From: Paenibacillus shirakamiensis | GTDB lineage: Bacteria; Bacillota; Bacilli; Paenibacillales; Paenibacillaceae | NCBI RefSeq assembly: GCF_017874255.1 | Contig: NZ_JAGGLD010000004.1 | Coordinates: forward strand, 1 to 64,000 | Direction of reading: 5' to 3' | Length of the DNA: 64,000 bases | In this document: piece by piece, positions 35,715 to 46,770 of the stretch | Position numbering within the stretch: position 1 is the first letter of the stretch | Layout: every line of letters begins with the position of its first letter | Notes under the pieces: generated by a model | The model's database searches: none | The model's input: only the letters and a program-made list of their open reading frames with translations | What the model was told of the DNA's origin: nothing | Made by a program: the position numbers and the translations under genes

Positions 35715-36353
35715 ATGGCATATCTCTATACCGCAATTGGAGATTCGTTAACTACAGGATTCGGTGCCCTACCAGGCAATGGATTTGTACCCATATACCG
35801 CCGAATGGCCGAAGCCAAATTAAAGGACGTAGTCATTAATCAAAATTTAGGAGTCAATGGACTTACTTCCCCGGAACTGGAGCAGCGTGTGTTATACCAT
35901 CCGCTATATCAACAAGCACTGACACAAGCAGATCTAATTACCATCTCCATTGGAGGTAACGATCTGATTCGTGCAGGTCGAGCACTTCAGATTGCACCTG
36001 ACCGTGCTCCTCAAATATTGGGTCAATCTTTAGATACTTGTCAGCGCAGTTTCGGTAACATCGTAAGGAGTGTCCAAAAAATTAAGGCCGGTTCTACAAG
36101 CCCTTATGCTATACGAGTAGTGGGCCTTTATAATCCATTTCCACAGATCCAAGAAGGTAGCGAATGGGTTAGACAATTCAATGCCTTTGCCTCAGGGTTT
36201 TCTAATAAAAATTTTGCCTTCGCTGATATTTCCGGAGCCTTTGCCGCGCAGGGTAGAGAGTTATTGTTCTGGGATGGAGTCCATCCAAATGGGCGAGGGT
36301 ATCGAACTATTGCAGGACAATTAGATAAGCTTGGATTCAAACCGCTAAGTTAA
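35715..36353 (+). CDS. SGNH/GDSL hydrolase (LipC-like)
   Basis: A 212-residue GDSL esterase/lipase without a signal peptide. The nucleophile block is AIGDSLTTGFG, block III is ISIGGNDLIRAG, and the catalytic Asp-His is WDGVHPNGRGY. Length and lack of a signal resemble B. subtilis LipC, a spore-associated phospholipase. The ribosome binding site AGGAGGTGAT is a perfect match to the 16S 3' end. The spore role is inference. Confidence 0.85.
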   Translation: MAYLYTAIGDSLTTGFGALPGNGFVPIYRRMAEAKLKDVVINQNLGVNGLTSPELEQRVLYHPLYQQALTQADLITISIGGNDLIRAGRALQIAPDRAPQILGQSLDTCQRSFGNIVRSVQKIKAGSTSPYAIRVVGLYNPFPQIQEGSEWVRQFNAFASGFSNKNFAFADISGAFAAQGRELLFWDGVHPNGRGYRTIAGQLDKLGFKPLS

Positions 36354-36361
36354 TACATGAA

Positions 36362-36390
36362 GGCATTCCACAGAAATGGAATGCTTTTTC
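36362..36390 (+). terminator. Rho-independent terminator after the GDSL lipase gene
   Basis: Stem GCATTCCA / TGGAATGC and five Ts. Confidence 0.88.
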
Positions 36391-36572
36391 CTTTTTTTGT
36401 TTAAAAATTTACAACAAGTTTAAGAAAAAGTCATAGGTATAACGATTTGAGCAGAAAGAAGAAAAGATATTGTCATTCCCATTGTTACCCTTATCCAGCC
36501 ATCTTTTTCTATAATGAATAAAGTAATAACTACCCAGACGATGTTTGACTAACGAGAGGAGTTTTAAAGAAG

Positions 36573-37652
36573 ATGAACAGATTAATGAAATGGAATGCAG
36601 GTATATTAGCGGCCGCAACCGTGATTGGGGGATTTGTCATTAATTCTGGGACAAGCAATGCGGCACCACAAGCCGTAGTACAGACGACTCAAGGAACTCC
36701 GATTCAATTGAACTGGAAGGGCCAACCTACTAAGCAACAAGGCTTACTCATCAAGGATAGTATATATGTTCCTATTACTTTTTTGCGAGACACCTTGGGT
36801 AAGAATCTAGTGTATACGCCTAAAACACATACGTACTCTATTGGAGAGGGATATCGAACGCTGAACCTAATGGTGTCTGAATATGGAGTAGATGTAAATG
36901 TTAACGGCACTTATCTCAAAGATGAATACAATGCCAAGATGATACAAGGGCATATCTATGTACCGTATAGACTCTTAAACGATTATATGGGCCTACAGTC
37001 TAACTGGAATCCGAGTGCAAAACAACTTTCTCTAGGGGCTAGAAAAGAAAATTCAATCCAAATCAAATCGGTAACACTTCAACCGACATTAAAGGGAGCA
37101 ACCTTTAAAGTAACCTATCCTCAGGTAAGTGGTGTATCTAATCAAGCGGCTGCAGACAAAATAAATAAAGATCTTAAAGAGGTTGCGACGTTAGCTTTAG
37201 CGCAAGCCCAAAAAGAATTGAAGACACGTTCGCCGCAGGATCGAGAATACGAATACCTTGGTGATTATGCCATAACCTACAATGAGCAGGGGGTATTAAG
37301 CGTTGTAATTAATCAGGATGCCTACACAGGCGGTGCCCATGGCATGCCTAGTCGACAAGCCTTCACGTTTTCACTGAAAGACGGTTCACAATTGAACTTA
37401 AATGATCTCTTAAAAAGCAATAAAAACTATAAAAAAGTACTAAATGATCAGATTGCTAAAAGCTTGAAGTCAAATGGAAGTTATTTAGGCGGATTTAAAG
37501 GACTTACATCCGATAAGAACTTCTATGTACAGCCGAACACACTCAAAATCTTCTTCCAACCTTATGAATATACGGCTTATGCGGAAGGATTTGTAGAAAT
37601 AGGTTTTGGATTTAACAGTTTATTATCAAAAGGTGTCAACCCTTTTAAATAA
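36573..37652 (+). CDS. exported stalk-domain and DUF3298 protein
   Basis: A 359-residue secreted protein. A signal peptide ends around SNAAPQ (residues 29-33). Residues about 45-150 form a copper-amine-oxidase N-like stalk domain (IYVPITFLRDTLG; HIYVPYRLLNDYMG). A DUF4163-like part (VTYPQVSGVSN) and a C-terminal DUF3298 domain (YTGGAHGMPSRQAFTFSLKDG) follow. This architecture is common in Paenibacillus surface proteins; the function is unknown. Confidence 0.85.
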   Translation: MNRLMKWNAGILAAATVIGGFVINSGTSNAAPQAVVQTTQGTPIQLNWKGQPTKQQGLLIKDSIYVPITFLRDTLGKNLVYTPKTHTYSIGEGYRTLNLMVSEYGVDVNVNGTYLKDEYNAKMIQGHIYVPYRLLNDYMGLQSNWNPSAKQLSLGARKENSIQIKSVTLQPTLKGATFKVTYPQVSGVSNQAAADKINKDLKEVATLALAQAQKELKTRSPQDREYEYLGDYAITYNEQGVLSVVINQDAYTGGAHGMPSRQAFTFSLKDGSQLNLNDLLKSNKNYKKVLNDQIAKSLKSNGSYLGGFKGLTSDKNFYVQPNTLKIFFQPYEYTAYAEGFVEIGFGFNSLLSKGVNPFK

Positions 37653-37693
37653 GGACACGCCTTATAGATAATATAAATTTGTAAAGAGGTATA

Positions 37694-37729
37694 CTAAAAA
37701 CCCCCCGTCCATTTGGACGAGGGGTTTTT
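37694..37729. terminator. bidirectional terminator between the stalk-domain gene and clpP
   Basis: Stem ACCCCCCGTCC / GGACGAGGGGT flanked by A- and T-runs. It serves both convergent genes. Confidence 0.92.
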
Positions 37730-37741
37730 GATTCCATTTCA

Positions 37742-38338
37742 TTACACGCCTTGAGGACCTGTCTTTTCAATGACTTTGTCTACGAGGCCATAATCTTTAG
37801 CTTCATAAGCGCTCATGAAGTAATCACGATCCGTATCGCGTTCAATTCGCTCTAGAGGTTGACCTGTACGGTCTGCTAAAATTTTGTTCAAATTGTCACG
37901 CATCTTAAGAATGCGACGAGCGCGAATCTCAATGTCTGTAGCTTGACCTTCTGCACCGCCCAGAGGTTGGTGAATCATAATCTCACTGTTAGGTAAAGCA
38001 AAACGTTTACCTTTCTCGCCTGCATTCAGCAAGAATGCACCCATGGATGCAGCCATACCTACGCAAATGGTAGATACATCGGATTTAATGAAATGCATCG
38101 TATCGAAAATAGCCATTCCCGCTGTGATGGAGCCACCGGGGCTATTGATGTACAAGTGAATATCTTTACCTGGGTCTTCTGCGTCCAGGAATAGCATTTG
38201 AGCAATAATGGAGTTGGCTACGACATCATTGACTTGGGTACCCAAGAAAATGATCCGGTCCTTAAGTAGACGGGAGTAAATGTCATAAGCGCGCTCCCCG
38301 CGGTTGCTTTGTTCGACGACCATAGGAATATAACTCAC
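37742..38338 (-). CDS. clpP: ATP-dependent Clp protease proteolytic subunit
   Basis: A 198-residue serine protease subunit that forms the two-ring chamber served by ClpC and ClpX. The catalytic serine is in [16 protein letters not shown], the histidine in [14 protein letters not shown], and the aspartate in [20 protein letters not shown] precedes the start on the minus strand. A partial GGTCAA lies upstream, but I could not assemble a full CtsR operator. Confidence 0.98.
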   Translation of the reverse strand: MSYIPMVVEQSNRGERAYDIYSRLLKDRIIFLGTQVNDVVANSIIAQMLFLDAEDPGKDIHLYINSPGGSITAGMAIFDTMHFIKSDVSTICVGMAASMGAFLLNAGEKGKRFALPNSEIMIHQPLGGAEGQATDIEIRARRILKMRDNLNKILADRTGQPLERIERDTDRDYFMSAYEAKDYGLVDKVIEKTGPQGV

Positions 38339-38544
38339 AAAAAACCCTCCTTAAGTGTTGGTTTGGTAGGTACTATCATAAGTGCAAGAAACATTAGCGC
38401 TCCCTTATAGTCTTGACCAAAAATAATGGATCAAAACTTATGAGTACAATCCACTGTAATCATGGACGGCTGGAATCGTTTCTTAATACCCACATCATAA
38501 ACAATTTCAAACACAAAGTCAAAGAAAGTCAAACTAATTGCATT

Positions 38545-38566
38545 AAAAAAGCCCGATTTCTCGGAC
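38545..38566 (-). terminator. terminator of the tRNA-Arg transcript
   Basis: On the minus strand GTCCGA-GAAA-TCGGGC, a 6-base stem with a GAAA tetraloop, is followed by six Ts. It lies downstream of tRNA-Arg. Confidence 0.75.
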
Positions 38567-38634
38567 GTTTGGTTAAACATAGTATAGTGGCCTGATATAA
38601 ACCGACAAGTAATGACAAATTAAGATTCAGAAAA

Positions 38635-38709
38635 TGGCGCGCCCGCGAGGAATTGAACCTCGATCTCAGGCTTCGGAGGCCTGCGTCGTATCCATTGGAC
38701 TACGGGCGC
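38635..38709 (-). tRNA. tRNA-Arg (anticodon CCG)
   Basis: On the minus strand the acceptor GCGCCCG pairs with CGGGCGC, the anticodon loop is CTCCGAA, the discriminator is G and CCA is encoded. It is a lone tRNA between clpP and cggR. Confidence 0.95.
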
Positions 38710-38862
38710 AAAATTATGGCGCTCATTTAGAGTAGCAAAAATGATTATATGATAATGCTAGGTAAATTGCAAGCTTAACTTGGCCTCTTACTAGTTGAAG
38801 AGGGATTCCGCCTATTTTCTGAATAATCCTAGGCTCGGATGCTAATTATACGTTCGTCATAC

Positions 38863-38891
38863 TTGCATCTGATTAGTATTTTAGGTAGAAT
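38863..38891 (+). promoter_or_regulatory. sigma-A promoter of the cggR-gapA operon
   Basis: TTGCAT and TAGAAT are separated by 17 bases. The CggR operator begins 7 bases after the -10. Confidence 0.8.
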
Positions 38892-38897
38892 ATAGGT

Positions 38898-38936
38898 GGG
38901 ACTTAAAAAGTTCTGCTGGGACAATTTAAGACCAGC
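38898..38936 (+). promoter_or_regulatory. CggR operator
   Basis: Two tandem half-sites, GGGAC-N6-AGTTC, then TGCT, then GGGAC-N6-AGACC, ending in AGC. This matches the layout of the B. subtilis CggR operator (GGGAC-N6-TGTCC repeated with a short spacer). Lying just downstream of the promoter, it would block transcription when CggR lacks its effector fructose-1,6-bisphosphate. Confidence 0.82.
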
Positions 38937-38987
38937 GAGAAGATTACAGATGAATGAAAAGATAGTGAAAGTAAGCAGGAGTGGACT

Positions 38988-40031
38988 ATGCGAAATTTAT
39001 TAGAGATCCAAAAGCAGCTACTGCCTGATCTTATGGATGTACTTAAGAAAAGGTACACCATTCTTCATCAGATCATGCTCGCGGGCCTGATTGGCCGGAG
39101 AACTTTAGCTTCGACATTAGATATGACGGAGCGAGTACTACGTGCAGAGACGGACCTTCTGAAGGCTCAGGGTCTAATTGAAATTGAACCCTTAGGTATG
39201 GTCATCAGTGATGCAGGTAGAGACCTGCTAGATCAACTGGAGCCTGTAATGAAAGAGATGCTAGGCCTTGCCAAACTTGAAGAGCAGATTCGAAAGGCTT
39301 ACAATTTACGCAGAGTCATCATCGTATCTGGTGATTGTGAGAATTCTTCTACGGCAAGACAAGAGCTTGGCCGAGCAGGTGCCGAAGCATTAATGGACGT
39401 CATTGAGCAAAAGGATGTCGTTGCGGTAACGGGCGGCACTACGTTAGCAGATATGGCAGAGAGATTAATGGCGCCTCCGCATGCTACTCTTTCAGAGAAC
39501 TGGTTCGTACCTGCACGCGGAGGTCTTGGGGAGAACCTAGAAATACAGGCGAATACCATTGCTTCTATTATGGCCAAAAGAGTGGGAGCCTCCTATCGCC
39601 TGCTTCATGTCCCAGACTTGCTGGGCCGAGAAGCATATCACTCTTTGGTAGATGATCCGAATACGCAGGAAATTGTAGCTTTGATTCGCAAAGCTAGGAT
39701 TATCGTCCACGGGGTCGGGGATGCTATGGAAATGGCACGACGACGCAAGCTCGATGCGGCGAGAATCGAAGAGCTCCATAACGAAGGAGCTCTTGCAGAG
39801 TCTTTTGGATACTATTTTAACAAAGAAGGAACGGTCGTTCATAAGATGCTTACACTAGGTCTTCGGCTCGAAGATATTATCTCTACCGAGGTAGTCATCG
39901 GCATCGCAGGCGGGAAGAGCAAAGCGAAGGCGATCCATGCGGTACTCCGTTTTGGTCATGAGGATATTCTGGTGACGGACGAAGCCGCAGCGCTTGAGAT
40001 TGTGAACGAATTGAACAGCAACACAGCTTGA
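38988..40031 (+). CDS. cggR: central glycolytic genes regulator CggR
   Basis: A 347-residue repressor of the SorC/DeoR sugar-binding family. The N-terminal helix-turn-helix is at about residues 30-60 (LIGRRTLASTLDMTERVLRAE). The effector domain contains VAVTGGTTLADMAERL and GIAGGKSKAKAI. It represses its own operon and glycolytic genes until fructose-1,6-bisphosphate accumulates. It is followed by gapA and preceded by its operator. Confidence 0.95.
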   Translation: MRNLLEIQKQLLPDLMDVLKKRYTILHQIMLAGLIGRRTLASTLDMTERVLRAETDLLKAQGLIEIEPLGMVISDAGRDLLDQLEPVMKEMLGLAKLEEQIRKAYNLRRVIIVSGDCENSSTARQELGRAGAEALMDVIEQKDVVAVTGGTTLADMAERLMAPPHATLSENWFVPARGGLGENLEIQANTIASIMAKRVGASYRLLHVPDLLGREAYHSLVDDPNTQEIVALIRKARIIVHGVGDAMEMARRRKLDAARIEELHNEGALAESFGYYFNKEGTVVHKMLTLGLRLEDIISTEVVIGIAGGKSKAKAIHAVLRFGHEDILVTDEAAALEIVNELNSNTA

Positions 40032-40050
40032 TCTAACCTTGTTACTCATG

Positions 40051-40062
40051 GCGGCATGCCGC
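40051..40062 (+). promoter_or_regulatory. 12-base palindrome between cggR and gapA
   Basis: GCGGCATGCCGC is a perfect palindrome in an otherwise A-rich 72-base spacer. In B. subtilis the cggR-gapA mRNA is cut near the end of cggR, and a stem-loop helps stabilise one product. This element may do the same, but that is inference. Confidence 0.45.
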
Positions 40063-40103
40063 TTTGAATAAATAAAAAAACGATTTCTGGGAGGAACTAT
40101 TCA

Positions 40104-41114
40104 ATGAGTGTAAAAGTTGGTATTAATGGTTTTGGTCGTATCGGTCGTCTTGCTTTCCGTCGTATTCAAAAAGTGGAAGGTATTGAAGTAGTTGCTATCA
40201 ATGACCTTACTGATGCTAAAATGTTGGCTCATTTGCTTAAGTATGATACTACGCAAGGTAGATTTGATGGCGAAGTAGAAGTACATGACGGTTTCTTCAA
40301 AGTAAACGGTAAAGAAGTTAAAGTTCTAGCTAACCGTAACCCTGAAGAATTGCCTTGGGGCGAGCTTGGCGTAGACATCGTTCTTGAATGTACAGGTTTC
40401 TTCACAGATAAAGAAAAAGCTGAACTTCACCTTAAAGGCGGAGCTAAAAAAGTAGTAATCTCTGCTCCAGCAACTGGTGAAATGAAGACTGTAGTATATA
40501 ACGTTAACCACGAAATCTTGGATGGTTCCGAGACTGTAATTTCCGGTGCTTCTTGCACAACAAACTGCTTGGCGCCTATGGCAAAAACACTTCAAGATAA
40601 GTTCGGTATCGTTGAAGGTTTGATGACTACAATTCACGCTTACACAGGTGACCAAAATACATTGGATGCTCCACATGCGAAAGGTGACTTCAGACGTGCT
40701 CGTGCAGCAGCTGAGAACATCATCCCTAACACTACTGGCGCAGCTAAAGCAATCGGCCTAGTTATTCCAGAACTTAAAGGCAAACTTGATGGTGCGGCTC
40801 AACGTGTACCTGTACCTACAGGTTCCCTTACAGAGTTGGTTACCGTTCTTGAGAAGAGCGTAACGGTTGATGAGATCAACGCAGCTATGAAAGAAGCTTC
40901 CGACCCAGAAACTTACGGTTACACTGAAGACGAAATCGTATCTTCTGACGTAATCGGTATCACTTACGGATCCCTGTTTGATGCAACACAAACTAAAGTA
41001 TTGACTGTTGGCGACAAGCAATTGGTTAAAACTGTAGCTTGGTATGACAATGAAATGTCTTATACTGCACAATTGGTTCGTACTTTGGAATATTTCGCTA
41101 AGAAATCCCAATAA
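40104..41114 (+). CDS. gapA: glyceraldehyde-3-phosphate dehydrogenase (NAD, glycolytic)
   Basis: A 336-residue enzyme. The NAD-binding loop [10 protein letters not shown] is at the N-terminus, INDLTD contains the aspartate favouring NAD, and the catalytic cysteine lies in [12 protein letters not shown] near residue 152. Codon choice is highly biased, as expected for a strongly expressed gene. TGGGAGGAACT precedes the start. Confidence 0.98.
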   Translation: MSVKVGINGFGRIGRLAFRRIQKVEGIEVVAINDLTDAKMLAHLLKYDTTQGRFDGEVEVHDGFFKVNGKEVKVLANRNPEELPWGELGVDIVLECTGFFTDKEKAELHLKGGAKKVVISAPATGEMKTVVYNVNHEILDGSETVISGASCTTNCLAPMAKTLQDKFGIVEGLMTTIHAYTGDQNTLDAPHAKGDFRRARAAAENIIPNTTGAAKAIGLVIPELKGKLDGAAQRVPVPTGSLTELVTVLEKSVTVDEINAAMKEASDPETYGYTEDEIVSSDVIGITYGSLFDATQTKVLTVGDKQLVKTVAWYDNEMSYTAQLVRTLEYFAKKSQ

Positions 41115-41135
41115 TTATACAGCAACAAAAGAACA

Positions 41136-41178
41136 CAAAGAGGAGCAGTCCCAACTTCGGTTGGGGACTCCTCTTTGG
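41136..41178 (+). terminator. strong stem-loop after gapA (partial terminator or processing site)
   Basis: The long arms CAAAGAGGAG...CTCCTCTTTG enclose TCCCAACTTCGGTTGGGGA with a TTCG tetraloop. No clean T-run follows, so it may stabilise or attenuate rather than fully stop transcription before pgk. Confidence 0.6.
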
Positions 41179-41299
41179 TTCATGATTTTTACCCATACTT
41201 AAGATGTACGGATGTATACATTAGACAGAGAACAGGCATAGCATAGGAGCACATCTTGACCTTGTAGCGATCATAGAAGAACTTAGGAGGAACGTGGAG

Positions 41300-42481
41300 A
41301 TGACCAAGAAAAGTGTACGTGATGTAGAAGTAGCCGGTAAGCGTGTGTTCGTACGTGTGGATTTCAATGTACCCCTCGAGGACGGTAAAATTACAGATGA
41401 TACCCGTATTCGCGAGACATTGCCTACCATTAACTATTTGATTGAAAAGGGTGCAAAAGTTATTTTGGCGAGTCACTTAGGCCGTCCAAAAGGCGAGTTC
41501 GTGGAATCCCTTCGTCTTACACCCGCAGCAGAACGTCTATCTGAATTGCTCGGCAAACCCGTAGCTAAAGCAGATGAAGCTGTAGGTGAGGCAGTCAAAG
41601 CTAAAGTAGATGCACTTAATAATGGCGATGTGCTTGTACTTGAGAACGTCCGTTTTTACCCGGGCGAGGAAAAGAACGATCCAGAGCTAGCTAAACAGTT
41701 CGCAGAACTTGCAGACCTGTTCGTGAATGACGCATTCGGCGCTGCTCACCGTGCACATGCTTCGACAGAAGGCATTGCGCACATTCTTCCGGCGGTCTCT
41801 GGCCTACTTATGGAGAAAGAACTTTCCGTACTTAGCAAAGCACTTACAAATCCAGAACGTCCATTCACAGCGATTATCGGCGGTTCTAAAGTTAAAGATA
41901 AAATCGATGTCATCGATCACCTCTTGACACTTGCAGACAACGTTCTTATCGGTGGAGGACTGTCTTATACGTTCTTCAAAGCTCAAGGTCATGAAGTAGG
42001 ACAATCTTTGCTTGATAAAGATAAAATTGACGTAGCTCTTGGTTTCATTGAGAAAGCGAAGAAGCTCGGCAAGAACTTCCTTCTGCCTGTAGATATCGTG
42101 ATTTCTGACGATTTCAGTGCAGATGCGAATACAGACATCGTTGGTATCGATGGCATTCCTGCTGACTGGGAAGGCGTAGACATCGGACCGAAGACACGGG
42201 AAATGTATGCAGATGTAATTAAAAATTCCAAGCTTGTTGTATGGAACGGACCGATGGGCGTATTCGAGATTGAGCCATTTGCTGGTGGTACTCGTGCCGT
42301 AGCAGAAGCTTGTGCGAATACAGAAGCTTATACCATTATTGGTGGCGGTGACTCCGCAGCAGCGGCTGAGAAGTTCCATTTGGCTTATAAAATGGATCAT
42401 ATCTCTACAGGCGGCGGTGCTTCCCTAGAGTTCATGGAAGGCAAAAAGCTTCCAGGCGTAGAAGCCCTGAACGATAAATAA
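41300..42481 (+). CDS. pgk: phosphoglycerate kinase
   Basis: A 393-residue enzyme making ATP from 1,3-bisphosphoglycerate. Substrate motifs [15 protein letters not shown] and SHLGRPKG lie in the N-domain, and the nucleotide-binding [12 protein letters not shown] is near the C-terminus. A GTG at 41294 is in frame, but AGGAGG is 10 bases before the ATG at 41300. Confidence 0.98.
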   Translation: MTKKSVRDVEVAGKRVFVRVDFNVPLEDGKITDDTRIRETLPTINYLIEKGAKVILASHLGRPKGEFVESLRLTPAAERLSELLGKPVAKADEAVGEAVKAKVDALNNGDVLVLENVRFYPGEEKNDPELAKQFAELADLFVNDAFGAAHRAHASTEGIAHILPAVSGLLMEKELSVLSKALTNPERPFTAIIGGSKVKDKIDVIDHLLTLADNVLIGGGLSYTFFKAQGHEVGQSLLDKDKIDVALGFIEKAKKLGKNFLLPVDIVISDDFSADANTDIVGIDGIPADWEGVDIGPKTREMYADVIKNSKLVVWNGPMGVFEIEPFAGGTRAVAEACANTEAYTIIGGGDSAAAAEKFHLAYKMDHISTGGGASLEFMEGKKLPGVEALNDK

Positions 42482-42511
42482 ATGTAACATTCGATAGTTA
42501 TGAAAGAATAA

Positions 42512-43279
<768 letters not shown>

Positions 43280-43280
43280 C

Positions 43281-44837
43281 ATGGCAATCCCAAAACCAGT
43301 TGCCCTGATCATCATGGACGGCTTCGGTCTCCGTGGAACGGATGAAGGCAATGCCGTAGCTCAGGCGAACAAACCCAATTATGATCGTTATCTTAAAGAA
43401 TATCCGAACACTACATTAACTGCATGCGGTGAAGCTGTAGGACTTCCGGCTGGTCAAATGGGGAACTCTGAAGTAGGTCATTTGAACATTGGCGCCGGAC
43501 GTATTGTATATCAGGATCTAACTCGAATTGACAAATCCATTCGTGAAGGTGAATTCTTTACGAATCCAACGTTACTCGAAGCGGTTCAATACGCTAAAAA
43601 TAATAATAAAAAATTGCACTTGTATGGTCTTCTTTCGGATGGCGGGGTTCACAGTCATATTGACCACTTGTTCGCCATGCTGGATATGGCCAAGCGTGAA
43701 GGCCTGCAAGAAGTGTATATCCACGCCTTCCTAGATGGCCGAGATGTTGCTCCAGATAGTGCAAAAGGCTTCTTGGAAAAGCTAGTAGCGAAAATTGAAG
43801 AGGTTGGCGTAGGTAAGATCGCTACCGTTCAAGGGCGCTATTATGCGATGGACCGTGACAAACGTTGGGAGCGTGTAGAGAAGTCTTACCGCGCCATCGT
43901 GCATGGTGAAGGACCGAAATACACAGATCCAATTAAAGCTGTAACCGAATCGTACGAGAAATCGGTGTTTGACGAATTTGTCATTCCTACCGTAATTGTG
44001 GACGAAGCTGGTCATCCAGTAGGTTTGGTGGAATCTGGAGATTCCGTCATTTTCCTTAATTTCCGTCCTGACCGTGCGATTCAGTTGTCACAGGTATTTA
44101 CGAACCTGGATTTCCAAGGTTTTGATCGTGGACTGAACTTCCCTATTGGACTACATTTTGTCTGCTTGACGTTGTTTAGCGAGACGGTGGGTGGATATGT
44201 AGCTTACGAACCAAAAAATCTGGATAATACCTTGGGCGAAGTGTTAGTGCAGCAAGGGAAAACCCAGCTTCGAATTGCGGAGACGGAGAAGTACCCTCAT
44301 GTAACCTTCTTCTTCAGCGGGGGCCGTGATGTTCAGCTTCCAGGGGAGACACGCGTTCTCATCAACTCACCAAAGGTAGCAACTTATGATCTACAACCTG
44401 AGATGAGTGCTTACGAAGTGGCTGAGGCAGCTGTGAAAGAAATTGAGGCAGATAAACATGATGCCATCATTCTGAACTTTGCCAACCCAGACATGGTAGG
44501 CCATTCAGGCATGCTCGAACCGACGATCAAAGCTGTAGAAGTAACGGATGAGTGCGTAGGTAAAGTAGTAGATGCTGTGCTAGCAAAAGGCGGCGTTACT
44601 ATAATTATTGCCGATCACGGGAATGCAGATATGGTATTCGATGAGAATGGACGTCCGTTCACAGCGCATACTACGAACCCGGTTCCTTTCATTGTGACAT
44701 CCAAGGATGTTATACTGCGTGAAGGTGGTATTCTTGCGGATGTGGCTCCAACGATTCTAGACTTCATGCAACTTCCGCTTCCTGCGGAAATGACAGGTCA
44801 ATCAATGATTGCCAGCCGTGTGAATCCTAACGTGTAA
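43281..44837 (+). CDS. gpmI: phosphoglycerate mutase, cofactor-independent
   Basis: A 518-residue manganese-dependent enzyme interconverting 3- and 2-phosphoglycerate. The N-terminal metal site is IMDGFGLRG, the phosphoserine nucleophile is in [15 protein letters not shown], and the C-terminal metal site includes ADHGNADM. The frame extends back into tpiA to 43206, but homologues begin near [23 protein letters not shown] in the end of tpiA serves as the ribosome binding site. Confidence 0.97.
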   Translation: MAIPKPVALIIMDGFGLRGTDEGNAVAQANKPNYDRYLKEYPNTTLTACGEAVGLPAGQMGNSEVGHLNIGAGRIVYQDLTRIDKSIREGEFFTNPTLLEAVQYAKNNNKKLHLYGLLSDGGVHSHIDHLFAMLDMAKREGLQEVYIHAFLDGRDVAPDSAKGFLEKLVAKIEEVGVGKIATVQGRYYAMDRDKRWERVEKSYRAIVHGEGPKYTDPIKAVTESYEKSVFDEFVIPTVIVDEAGHPVGLVESGDSVIFLNFRPDRAIQLSQVFTNLDFQGFDRGLNFPIGLHFVCLTLFSETVGGYVAYEPKNLDNTLGEVLVQQGKTQLRIAETEKYPHVTFFFSGGRDVQLPGETRVLINSPKVATYDLQPEMSAYEVAEAAVKEIEADKHDAIILNFANPDMVGHSGMLEPTIKAVEVTDECVGKVVDAVLAKGGVTIIIADHGNADMVFDENGRPFTAHTTNPVPFIVTSKDVILREGGILADVAPTILDFMQLPLPAEMTGQSMIASRVNPNV

Positions 44838-44869
44838 TTAAGACACAATTCAAATTAAAGGAGAACTAA

Positions 44870-46180
<1,311 letters not shown>

Positions 46181-46204
46181 GCTTGCCTTCAAGTTTGCAT
46201 AACG

Positions 46205-46236
46205 AAGAACCCTGTCTTTAGGCGGGGTTCTTTTTT
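46205..46236 (+). terminator. Rho-independent terminator of the glycolytic operon
   Basis: Stem GAACCCTG / GGCGGGGTTC followed by six Ts. Confidence 0.92.
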
Positions 46237-46262
46237 ATGGAGGAATGTAATCGCAATATCTG

Positions 46263-46291
46263 TTGTCTTAAAGAATTGGCTATGATACAAT
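46263..46291 (+). promoter_or_regulatory. putative sigma-A promoter of secG
   Basis: TTGTCT and TACAAT are separated by 17 bases, 75 bases upstream of secG. Confidence 0.6.
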
Positions 46292-46365
46292 ATGAGTACT
46301 GTTTATATGCGGAAAATTCATCCTATGTTCACATAGATGGTGATCACGCTTAGGAGGTGGATTGA

Positions 46366-46599
46366 ATGGAATTATTTTTGAAGATCTTGCTTATTATTTT
46401 CTCCATCGGTTTGATTGCGGTTGTACTGCTGCAGAAGGGTAAGAGCGCAGGTCTTTCCGGTGCCATCTCCGGCGGCGCTGAGCACTTGTTCGGTAAAGCT
46501 AAAGCACGCGGTATGGAACTTGTTCTAGAACGAGTTACTGTCGGGCTTGCGGCTGGATTCTTTATTTTATCAATCATAGTGGCGATCTACCTCAAGTAG
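46366..46599 (+). CDS. secG: preprotein translocase subunit SecG
   Basis: A 77-residue membrane protein with two transmembrane helices, [16 protein letters not shown] and [17 protein letters not shown]. They are joined by the conserved loop [20 protein letters not shown]. It assists SecYE in protein export. AGGAGGTGG precedes the start. B. subtilis also places secG upstream of rnr, with an esterase gene between them that is absent here. Confidence 0.95.
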   Translation: MELFLKILLIIFSIGLIAVVLLQKGKSAGLSGAISGGAEHLFGKAKARGMELVLERVTVGLAAGFFILSIIVAIYLK

Positions 46600-46770
46600 A
46601 AGTAGAATCTGCTAAATAGTGTTGAGCGAAAGCCTTCGTTTTCTTTGGAAAACGGAGGCTTTGTTGCATTCATACGGATGCTCTGGGTCAAATTCGTGTA
46701 TACTAGGTTATATACAAGGAGGGTAATTCAGGAAACTGGTCACAACTTGTACAAGCCATCCCGAGGTGAA

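Noticed and set aside
38339..38420. CtsR operator upstream of clpP
   Set aside because: One GGTCAA-like half-site is visible on the minus strand, but the second half and spacing do not fit the tandem heptad pattern.
38413..38595. Plus-strand 60-residue frame between clpP and tRNA-Arg
   Set aside because: It has no clear ribosome binding site, resembles nothing known, and covers the clpP upstream region and the tRNA-Arg terminator.
40326..42400. Minus-strand frames up to 198 residues opposite gapA and pgk
   Set aside because: The codon bias of these highly expressed genes leaves antisense frames open by chance; no start signals or family resemblance.
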